From the NCBI RefSeq assembly GCF_012726345.1, contig NZ_PTXN01000010.1, positions 62,001 to 126,000 on the forward strand: a stretch of DNA of 64,000 bases. The letters run 5' to 3'. The notes under the pieces are model-generated. The model ran no database searches, was not told the origin of the DNA, and worked only from the letters and a program-made list of their open reading frames with translations. The translations under genes and the position numbers were made by a program. Positions 10,704-17,778 of this stretch are shown here, piece after piece; position 1 is the first letter of the stretch; each line of letters begins with the position of its first letter. The stretch is from Marinomonas sp. UCMA 3892. GTDB taxonomy: Bacteria; Pseudomonadota; Gammaproteobacteria; Pseudomonadales; Marinomonadaceae.

Positions 10704-11354
10704 ATGTACTCTATTAAAGAAGCCTTTTATTCATTACAAGGCGAAGGCGCCCACGCTGGTCGCCCTGCACTATTTTGTCGTTTTACCGGCTGCAATTTGT
10801 GGTCTGGTTCTGAAAAAACGCGCGCCACATCTGAATGCCAATTTTGTGATACTGATTTTATCGGCACAAATGGACAACATGGCGGAAAATTTAAAACAGC
10901 CGGACAATTACGCACCCATTTAGATGCGCTTTGGCCTGTCGGCCAAGCACATAAATATGTTGTTTTTACTGGCGGTGAACCTGCCCTGCAGCTAGACAAT
11001 GCTATTATTTCTGAAATGAAATTATATGGTTATACCATTGCCATAGAAACCAATGGCACAATAGCATTACCAGATGGCATTGATTGGATTTGTGTGAGTC
11101 CAAAAACAAACAAACCACTAGTGGTTAACAAAGGAGATGAGCTAAAGCTAGTTTACCCACAGAGCCATCTATCTCCAGAATTATTTGAAGCTCTTGATTT
11201 CACAAATTTTTATTTACAACCGATGGATCAAAGTCACCTTACAGCGGAGCAAATACCTCTTTTAGATACTCAACAAGCCACTTTACACTATTGTTTATCG
11301 CATCCACAGTGGCGTCTTAGCTTACAAACACATAAAATGCTTAACATCGATTAA
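10704..11354 (+). CDS. queE: 7-carboxy-7-deazaguanine synthase QueE (radical SAM)
   Basis: 216-residue radical-SAM enzyme making 7-carboxy-7-deazaguanine from 6-carboxytetrahydropterin. The [4Fe-4S] motif is the expanded C-x14-C-x2-C form (GCN...ECQFCD, first Cys near residue 31) known from part of the QueE family rather than classical C-x3-C-x2-C. Also seen: FTGGEPALQ, which is the GGE motif binding SAM, and ETNGT. N-terminal SLQGEGAHAG is diagnostic. AGGTG precedes the ATG by 7 bases. It works directly before QueC in the pathway. Confidence 0.95.
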   Translation: MYSIKEAFYSLQGEGAHAGRPALFCRFTGCNLWSGSEKTRATSECQFCDTDFIGTNGQHGGKFKTAGQLRTHLDALWPVGQAHKYVVFTGGEPALQLDNAIISEMKLYGYTIAIETNGTIALPDGIDWICVSPKTNKPLVVNKGDELKLVYPQSHLSPELFEALDFTNFYLQPMDQSHLTAEQIPLLDTQQATLHYCLSHPQWRLSLQTHKMLNID

Positions 11355-11413
11355 GCGTTTTATACGATTTACTTATTGCCACATTGTTATATTAACTACA
11401 CAAGGAATCTTAA

Positions 11414-11917
11414 ATGATCATTTTACATACAAACCACGGTGACATTCACGTTGAACTAGATTACGAAAAAGCACCTAAGACAGCTAAAAACTTTGAAGAC
11501 TATGTAACTTCTGGTTTCTATGATGGCGTTATTTTCCACCGTGTAATCAATGGGTTCATGGTTCAAGGTGGTGGTTTTGAGCCAGGAATGACTCAAAAAG
11601 AAACTCGCACTGCAATTGAAAACGAAGCAGATAATGGCCTTAAAAACGAAGTTGGCACATTAGCTATGGCTCGTACAATGGACCCACACTCTGCTTCTGC
11701 GCAGTTTTTCATCAACGTTGCAGACAACAGCTTCCTAAATCACCGCAGCAAAACTCCAGATGGTTGGGGTTACGCAGTATTTGGTAAAGTTACTGCTGGC
11801 ATGGACGTAGTAAACAAAATCAAAGAAGTGAAAACAACAATGAAGTCTGGACACCAAGATGTTCCTGCAGAAGACGTTATTATTGAAAGCGCTGAATTAG
11901 TAAAAAGCGAAGGCTAA
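11414..11917 (+). CDS. ppiB: Peptidyl-prolyl cis-trans isomerase B (cytoplasmic cyclophilin)
   Basis: 167-residue cyclophilin without signal peptide, so a cytoplasmic PpiB-type foldase. Seen: [14 protein letters not shown] (catalytic arginine and glutamine region), the SASAQFFIN segment and the WGYAVFGKV segment. It starts at the ATG after AAGGAATCTTAA. Its TAA stop overlaps the lpxH ATG (TAATG), so the two are co-translated. The ppiB-lpxH pair is common in gammaproteobacteria; there it often neighbours glnS-cysS, which in this window lies about 4 kb away. Confidence 0.95.
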   Translation: MIILHTNHGDIHVELDYEKAPKTAKNFEDYVTSGFYDGVIFHRVINGFMVQGGGFEPGMTQKETRTAIENEADNGLKNEVGTLAMARTMDPHSASAQFFINVADNSFLNHRSKTPDGWGYAVFGKVTAGMDVVNKIKEVKTTMKSGHQDVPAEDVIIESAELVKSEG

Positions 11918-12699
11918 TGATTCGTTATTTCATTTCAGACTTACATCTAAGTGATAAACGCCCGGATCTTATCCGAGCGTTTATACGAATGAGCAAAGAA
12001 CTTATTTCACGCGATGAAAAGGCCGAACTCTATATTTTAGGTGACTTCTACGAAGCTTGGATCGGTGACGATTATCAGGCAGATTGGAATACTCAAATAG
12101 AAAATGCTTTGGCAGAAATATCTCAGTCAGGAATCGCTTTGTATTTTTTGCATGGCAACCGAGATTTCTTGATTGGTAGCGATTGGATTAACCGTGTAGG
12201 TGCTAAACTCATTCATGAGCAAACCAAATTACCTCTTGAAAGTTGTACTGTACTACTAACACATGGTGACGAATACTGCATAGAAGATACTGAGTATCAA
12301 GCGTTCAGAAAAACGGTACGTTCTAGCGCATGGCAAGAACACATTCTCGCTATGCCACTTGAGCAACGTATCTCGCTAGCAGCTCAACTTCGCAATGACA
12401 GTAAATCCATGGCGACAGAAAAATCCATGGCAATCATGGATGTCACGCCATCAGCTGTTGAAGACTCTTTGTCTCAACATAACTGCAAAAGCGTGATTCA
12501 TGGTCACACGCATAGACCAGACGTTCATAAAGGTGATCTCTATTTGCGCTGCGTATTAGGCGATTGGGATACCTTTGTCTGGCTAGCAAGCATTAAGGAC
12601 GGTATTTATTCTCAATCAAAATCATTGGTAGAGGATTTTAACGAAAATGGGCTTGCTGGACTGCAAGAAGTTCATCGTAAAACTTTACTTATTTGTTAG
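11917..12699 (+). CDS. lpxH: UDP-2,3-diacylglucosamine diphosphatase LpxH
   Basis: 260-residue metallophosphoesterase cleaving UDP-2,3-diacylglucosamine to lipid X in lipid A synthesis, at the cytoplasmic face of the inner membrane. Metal-binding motifs are all present: SDLHLS near the N-terminus, LGDFYEAWIGDD, HGNRDFL, LTHGDEYC and HGHTHRP. Length is slightly above E. coli LpxH (240) because of the C-terminal tail after the GDWDTF segment. Coupled to ppiB by a TAATG overlap and followed by a hairpin terminator. It indicates a Gram-negative cell with a standard Raetz pathway. Confidence 0.96.
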   Translation: MIRYFISDLHLSDKRPDLIRAFIRMSKELISRDEKAELYILGDFYEAWIGDDYQADWNTQIENALAEISQSGIALYFLHGNRDFLIGSDWINRVGAKLIHEQTKLPLESCTVLLTHGDEYCIEDTEYQAFRKTVRSSAWQEHILAMPLEQRISLAAQLRNDSKSMATEKSMAIMDVTPSAVEDSLSQHNCKSVIHGHTHRPDVHKGDLYLRCVLGDWDTFVWLASIKDGIYSQSKSLVEDFNENGLAGLQEVHRKTLLIC

Positions 12700-12716
12700 C
12701 ACTCTGCATCAAAACT

Positions 12717-12754
12717 ACGCTTCACCTCTGGTTAGCACAGGCTGAAGCGTTTTC
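12717..12754 (+). terminator. Terminator after ppiB-lpxH
   Basis: Arms ACGCTTCA and TGAAGCGT enclose a second imperfect stem (CCTCTG / CACAGG) and are followed by a short T-run. Placed 18 bases after the lpxH stop. Confidence 0.65.
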
Positions 12755-12967
12755 TCCCCACGAACTATAGCGTGAAATGATCAACAACCCACCTATTGCG
12801 ATACAAAAATAATCCTATCGGACTTGACCGTGTATCAAAAAATAGAGAGTATTCAGCCCTACTGTATTCTTTTTCGTGATCCGAAAGAGCGGTCTGGTAA
12901 CTAATTCGTACGCCCAACTTACCATGTTGAGCACTACCATAAAAATAAATATAAAGGTACAACCTTC

Positions 12968-14368
12968 ATGTCTGATAACTATTCCTCGGCTGGATATTCT
13001 GGCTCTACTAAATCGTCATCTACCCGTGTTCAATGGTCAACTAGAATGGCATTCATTCTTGCCGCCGTCGGTTCGGCTGTTGGCTTAGGCAACATATGGA
13101 AATTCCCTTACATAACCGGCGAGCATGGTGGTGGTGCATTCGTACTAGTTTATCTAGGCTGTATTCTGATAATTGGCATCCCCGTTATGATGGCTGAAAT
13201 CGCTTTAGGCCGACGCGGTCGACACAATCCAGCCCAAGGTATTGCTACATTAGTTCGAGAAGCGGGTGCGCATCCTTTCTGGAAAATCATCGGGGTCATG
13301 GCATTGCTGTGTGGCTTTATGATCCTTATGTTTTATACGGTTGTGGCTGGCTGGGCATTCGCGTACGTTCCGAAAGCAGCTTCCGGAAGCTTTGTTGGAG
13401 AAAATGGAGACACGATTGGCTCCATGTTTGGAGGTATGTTGGCGGACCCTATTGCTCTAACCATCTGGATGACTGTTGTTTTGGGCTTAACCATGGGCAT
13501 TGTTTTACGCGGCCTGCATGGTGGACTTGAAAAAGCAATTAACTTATTAATGCCGGGCTTGCTAATTTTGTTACTGATTCTAGTAGGATACGCAATGACT
13601 AGCGGACACTTTATGGAAGGTGTTAGCTTTTTGTTCAAAGCGGATTTTAGCAAAATGACAGGAACAGGGTTCTTAGTCGCGCTCGGTCACGCCTTTTTTA
13701 CTCTAAGTCTAGCGTCAGGCGCCATTATGACTTACGGCTCATACCTACCTGAAAATGTCTCGATTGGCAAAACTACCATGATAATAGCAATCATGGACAC
13801 GGTTGTTGCACTGGCTGCAGGTCTCGCCATCTTCCCACTTGTCTTTGCAAATGGTTTGGAACCGGGTGCTGGACCGGGACTGATCTTCGTAACCCTACCT
13901 ATTGCCTTTGGTCAAATGCCTTTTGGCAGTACATTTGGCACTTTGTTTTTCTTATTGCTAGCGGTTGCGGCTTTGACATCAGCTATCTCAATGCTTGAAC
14001 CAACTATTTCTTGGCTAACCGAAAAATTTAAAATGACACGCTTTAAAGCCTGCATGTTGGCAGGTTCGTTGCTTTGGCTTGGTGGCTTAGGTGTTGTGGC
14101 CTCTCTCAATATCGGCTCCGAATGGACACTATTCGGGAAAACATTCTTTGACATGCTTGATTATCTAACCTCCAGCTGGCTTATGCCGCTTGGTGGCTTA
14201 TTGATGGCTATTTTTAGTGGCTGGATATTGAAGAAAACAGTCATGCTAGATGAGCTAGGCTTAAGCTCTACTATCATGCATAAACTCTGGTTATTTACCA
14301 TGCGTTACATTACGCCATTGGCTATTATTATAGTATTCCTAAACGTATTAGGTATTATTAGTTTCTAA
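12968..14368 (+). CDS. Sodium-dependent transporter, NSS/SNF family
   Basis: 466-residue secondary transporter of the neurotransmitter:sodium symporter family, importing an amino acid or related amine with Na+. Seen: the family signature in the first transmembrane helix (SAVGLGNIWKFPYI) followed by GGGAFVLVY, and about 11-12 hydrophobic spans. The unwound-helix motif GAIMTYGSYLP in TM6 also fits. Bacterial relatives include TnaT, MhsT and LeuT-type proteins; the substrate cannot be read from sequence. AAAGG precedes the ATG. Single gene with its own hairpin terminator; sodium coupling suits a marine bacterium. Confidence 0.93.
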   Translation: MSDNYSSAGYSGSTKSSSTRVQWSTRMAFILAAVGSAVGLGNIWKFPYITGEHGGGAFVLVYLGCILIIGIPVMMAEIALGRRGRHNPAQGIATLVREAGAHPFWKIIGVMALLCGFMILMFYTVVAGWAFAYVPKAASGSFVGENGDTIGSMFGGMLADPIALTIWMTVVLGLTMGIVLRGLHGGLEKAINLLMPGLLILLLILVGYAMTSGHFMEGVSFLFKADFSKMTGTGFLVALGHAFFTLSLASGAIMTYGSYLPENVSIGKTTMIIAIMDTVVALAAGLAIFPLVFANGLEPGAGPGLIFVTLPIAFGQMPFGSTFGTLFFLLLAVAALTSAISMLEPTISWLTEKFKMTRFKACMLAGSLLWLGGLGVVASLNIGSEWTLFGKTFFDMLDYLTSSWLMPLGGLLMAIFSGWILKKTVMLDELGLSSTIMHKLWLFTMRYITPLAIIIVFLNVLGIISF

Positions 14369-14384
14369 GGTTACCAAAAAAATT

Positions 14385-14424
14385 AAGCCCAAGACCAAAC
14401 TACCAGTTGATCTTGGGCTTATTT
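14385..14424. terminator. Terminator between the NSS transporter and the unknown gene at 14497
   Basis: AAGCCCAAGA and TCTTGGGCTT arms around a 16-base loop. The minus strand has the longer T-run after the hairpin, so it can end both convergent genes. Confidence 0.8.
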
Positions 14425-14496
14425 GATTATGCTAAGATGTAAATTTACTGTTTTAAATGATTTATCTATCATATCTCAAAATAACCCTAGTTTATG

Positions 14497-14826
14497 TTAC
14501 TGCGGCTTCTGGCTCCCCCTCGATAACAACTCTCTCACCCAAACCGTCTCATCTGTATTTCTAGACCTAGAAAACTCTATGTTACGATTATGCAGCATGG
14601 CTACAGCACGAAAAAAAGCGTTATTTACAATTACAGGACTTAATTGAATACCATACGCTTGCCACCAATGTTGTTGCACTTTGCAAGTAAGCAGTTGATA
14701 CAAGAAATCTAGCTCCAGAGAGCCTTTATACATCACGTCCAAGTCCACCACAGGGTCTACTTTCGCAATTTCCAGTGCTAGCCAATATGTGACATCTGGC
14801 AGGGTTTCGCTCTTATGTATGCCCAT
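14497..14826 (-). CDS. Small conserved-looking protein of unknown function
   Basis: 109 residues from the ATG at 14826; an upstream ATG at 14868 is possible, but GGAG sits correctly before the inner one. No signal peptide or membrane span. The sequence has a cysteine in LLTCKVQQHWWQAYG and a basic C-terminus (SRSRNTDETVW). I do not recognise the family. It lies between the NSS transporter, facing it, and miaE, which follows upstream in the same direction after about 95 bases, so it may be the second gene of a miaE unit. Confidence 0.65.
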   Translation of the reverse strand: MGIHKSETLPDVTYWLALEIAKVDPVVDLDVMYKGSLELDFLYQLLTCKVQQHWWQAYGIQLSPVIVNNAFFRAVAMLHNRNIEFSRSRNTDETVWVRELLSRGSQKPQ

Positions 14827-14921
14827 TATATTCTCCAGAAGATCTGAATGATAATATGAGTGTAGCATCCTGCTTAAAAGTCACCATTAAGATGCGTAAG
14901 TAGATTGTGGAATTTTGTAAC

Positions 14922-15533
14922 TTAGATCAGGCTTGGTGGCCCACTGTGCATACGGAACTCTGTATCAGGTTCAGTAATAAGCTTTTCTTCTAGATCGCGG
15001 AAAAAAGCCACGCGATCATCAATGGGTTCGTTTGAATACTCTTTTGCCAATGCCAAATAATCTTCAAAATGCCTTGCTTCTGATTTAAGCAGAGATATAT
15101 AGAACTTCGACAACTCTTCATCTAAATGCGGAGCCAGCGCAGCAAAACGTTCGCAAGAACGTGCCTCAACAAAAGCGCCAATAATCATGGTATCAACCAA
15201 ACGCGCAGGTTCGTGGGTTCTAATATGTTTGCGCAAACCATCAGCATAGCGTGAGGCCGACAAATGATCGTAGGCAACATCGCGTTTTCGCATGATTTTG
15301 TGTACTTGCTCGAAGTGCAATAGCTCTTCGCGAGCCAAACGAGACATCTTGTGAAGCAAATTATCACGATCAACATAGCGATACATTAGGCTCATAGCGG
15401 TGGAAGCCGCTTTTTTTTCACAGTGAGCGTGATCATTTAATAGCAGAGTTTGATTCTCAAGAGCCCAATTTACCCATGTCTCAGGAGATTTGCAGGGAAG
15501 GAATTCAACAAGCTCTGGGTACGCTGATAACAT
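14922..15533 (-). CDS. miaE: tRNA-(ms2io6A)-hydroxylase MiaE
   Basis: 203-residue non-haem diiron enzyme that hydroxylates the isopentenyl group of ms2i6A at position 37 of tRNAs reading U-starting codons; needs O2. Seen: HCEKKAAS near residue 37, the E-x-x-H pairs REELLHFE and SEARHFED, and a further carboxylate in FVEARSCERF, which together give the ferritin-like diiron site. Length is close to described MiaE proteins. Start at the ATG at 15533. It is divergent from the pseudokinase-FGE gene, 88 bases away. Confidence 0.93.
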   Translation of the reverse strand: MLSAYPELVEFLPCKSPETWVNWALENQTLLLNDHAHCEKKAASTAMSLMYRYVDRDNLLHKMSRLAREELLHFEQVHKIMRKRDVAYDHLSASRYADGLRKHIRTHEPARLVDTMIIGAFVEARSCERFAALAPHLDEELSKFYISLLKSEARHFEDYLALAKEYSNEPIDDRVAFFRDLEEKLITEPDTEFRMHSGPPSLI

Positions 15534-15621
15534 TACTCTACCTTTTTGTGTTAAAAAACGTGATTATACCCTGTATTAAACACTTAGGCAGCAACGTCTT
15601 GATTTGGATATCAAATTCGTA

Positions 15622-17382
15622 ATGAATGATTTTTATGACCCAAAAAAACTAAAGATTGGCCAACATGTTGGCGTCGAGCTTGATCCGTACGTTTTAAACT
15701 ACCCAATGGATACCCATAAAACCACTTGGGTTGCAGATCAAGGTGGACGCCCTTTTGTCCTGCGTTTCTTTCAATCCAACAAAGGTAAGGTTGAAGACTT
15801 TCTTCAAAACGCCCGAAAATACGCTAGCGTAAAACACCCTGCCATCACACCAAACTACCCACCTTTTTATTCAAACTTATGGGTATTTTCTTGCTCAGCG
15901 GTATGTGGTGGCGAAAATCTTTATAGCTTCCTAGGGAAATACCCTGATGGCGCCCCTTTAAATGTTGTCATTAGTTTATTCGACAACATCGCCAAAGCAT
16001 TGGATCAAGTTCACCGGAACGGTCTTTTCCATGGCCATTTGGATTTAAACTCTATCCACGTGGTTAATGGCCTAGGTTTAATGACAGGGTTTGGTTCTCA
16101 TAACTGGATGAAGCGAATTGAAAGCAGCGAAATGGATGTACGCTTCTTTCCTCCTGAGTATCTAAAAAAAGACCAACAACGTACACCGGCTTCGGATAGC
16201 TTCGCTTTTATGCGACTCTTAATGGCAGCGTTATTGGGAGAATCTATCCTTGATAAAGATTTCACTACAGGCCTTCCAGATACCCACCCTAATTTAAGCG
16301 ATGCCACATGGGGCCGTTTACTAAAATGGAGTCGTGATAGCGAACGCCATCGGCCCAAATCGTTAACTGAAGTAATTCGAATCATTCGAGCCAATCTTTA
16401 TAAACCAGAGGTTAGCGATACTTCAGCAACAAAACGAGCTGTTAAACGCTACATTCGCACTTTATCTCCCATCTCTATTATTGCTGCTGGTGCATTTGTT
16501 ACCACAAGTATTGTTGCTACGATTGTCTTATGGCCTGATACACCACCGGCTGAAAAGGTTGTTATTACACCTAAAACAATACAGCCTGAAGTCGTAACCG
16601 AAACGCCTTTCGAAGCTTTGCCACAAATACTAGAAGAACCGCTCATATCAGGTGGCACAGCGCCAAAAATTGAAAAAATCCCTCCTGCCACCTTTATAAT
16701 GGGTGATCAAAGCAAAATGGGTGATGACAACGAAAAACCAGCCCATGAAGTTGATATCCCAAACGGTTTTTATATCAGCAAATATGAAGTTACTTTTGAT
16801 CAGTACGACAAATTTGCCAAAGCGACTAACCGAGAGCTCCCTCCTGATAATGGCTGGGGACGAGGACAACGACCAGTTATAAATGTTAGCTGGTACGACG
16901 CCAAAGCGTACACTGCGTGGATTTCGAGCGAAACCAATGCGGAGTACCGCTTGCCTACAGAAATTGAGTGGGAATACTCTGCCAGAGCAGATTCAAATAC
17001 TGCTTTTTGGTATGGCGACAACGTTAAACAAGGCTATAGCGTTTGTGACAGCTGTGGAAGCCAATGGGATGGCATATCTTCAGCGCCAGTTGGCAGTCAA
17101 GCAAGTAATCCACTAGGCTTATTTGATATGCACGGAAACGTAGCGGAATGGGTAGAAGACTGCTATCACGATACTTATGACGGAGCACCTACTAAGAACC
17201 AAGTTTGGCTGGCAAATCAGTGTAACAACCGAGTACTTCGAGGTGGATCTTGGTTTGATATACCAAGAGTTGGGCGCAGCTCTACTCGTTACAGAGCACA
17301 ACCTGATTTAAAAGCCAGCAATTGGGGGTTTAGGGTTGTAAGGATTATTCAGCAATCTGATGATTTAGCTAAATCAGAATAA
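15622..17382 (+). CDS. Membrane pseudokinase fused to an FGE/SUMF-like domain
   Basis: 586 residues. Residues about 10-260 resemble a Ser/Thr kinase fold in which each catalytic residue is replaced: the beta-3 lysine is Arg48 (FVLRFF), the HRD-K-N loop reads HGHLDLNSI (His139 for Asp, Asp141 for Lys, Ser144 for Asn) and DFG is GFG at 156-158. One transmembrane helix follows (about 283-304), then a proline-rich linker and a formylglycine-generating-enzyme-like domain (about 355-575: PATFIMGD, YRLPTEIEWEYSAR, MHGNVAEWVED, VLRGGSWFD, GFRVVR). The FGE part lacks the two catalytic cysteines near its C-terminus. The pseudokinase should be cytoplasmic and the FGE part periplasmic. A TTG start at 15604 is possible; neither start has a clear ribosome site. 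Confidence 0.85.
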   Translation: MNDFYDPKKLKIGQHVGVELDPYVLNYPMDTHKTTWVADQGGRPFVLRFFQSNKGKVEDFLQNARKYASVKHPAITPNYPPFYSNLWVFSCSAVCGGENLYSFLGKYPDGAPLNVVISLFDNIAKALDQVHRNGLFHGHLDLNSIHVVNGLGLMTGFGSHNWMKRIESSEMDVRFFPPEYLKKDQQRTPASDSFAFMRLLMAALLGESILDKDFTTGLPDTHPNLSDATWGRLLKWSRDSERHRPKSLTEVIRIIRANLYKPEVSDTSATKRAVKRYIRTLSPISIIAAGAFVTTSIVATIVLWPDTPPAEKVVITPKTIQPEVVTETPFEALPQILEEPLISGGTAPKIEKIPPATFIMGDQSKMGDDNEKPAHEVDIPNGFYISKYEVTFDQYDKFAKATNRELPPDNGWGRGQRPVINVSWYDAKAYTAWISSETNAEYRLPTEIEWEYSARADSNTAFWYGDNVKQGYSVCDSCGSQWDGISSAPVGSQASNPLGLFDMHGNVAEWVEDCYHDTYDGAPTKNQVWLANQCNNRVLRGGSWFDIPRVGRSSTRYRAQPDLKASNWGFRVVRIIQQSDDLAKSE

Positions 17383-17778
17383 TTCCGCTAAATGTCACCT
17401 ATTCGAAATTGTTATGGTGCATTGTAAGTATTGAGCACTTTTTTTCTATAAAATAAGCCCATCAAAAAATGGCAGTTGTGTCATTTGAATTGATTTGCTT
17501 TACACCAAGTCGACTTTTACAAAAATGAGACATGTAAAGTCGAAAATAAAAACAAGGGGAGTCAAGATGCGTATCGCATGTTGCAAACCAGTTTCACGAC
17601 TAGTTTTTAGGCTTTTCCTAATTCTCCCTTAATGCAAAAGACGATCTTTATAGAAAACGCTGATCAAAGGAATGAAATTAAAGGTTTAGAGTCAGTATTT
17701 TGCGCAAAGCAACTATACCTAACCTAGGTTCCATAATTAGCACGCAATATTATCGTAAATTATTATTCAGAGGTGCAA
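17383..17778 (+). promoter_or_regulatory. acnB leader region with stem-loop, short reading frame and palindrome
   Basis: About 400 bases without a conventional gene. It holds an imperfect inverted repeat at 17508-17543 (TCGACTTTTAC / GTAAAGTCGA), a short open frame at 17567-17632 with a strong ribosome site, a perfect 10-base palindrome AACCTAGGTT at 17721-17730, and the acnB ribosome site. No U-tract terminator is visible. This could be an RNA or protein control region for aconitase; that is inference. Confidence 0.5.
17567..17632 (+). CDS. Candidate 21-codon leader peptide upstream of acnB
   Basis: Begins with ATG preceded by AAGGGGAG (17554-17561), a stronger ribosome site than most genes in the window. 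The product is 21 residues, starting MRIACCKPVSR and ending in a hydrophobic tail (LFLILP). Two adjacent cysteines at positions 5-6 are reminiscent of Cys-sensing leader peptides. It could equally be a chance frame. It lies 146 bases before acnB, whose product needs an iron-sulfur cluster. Confidence 0.35.
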   Translation: MRIACCKPVSRLVFRLFLILP

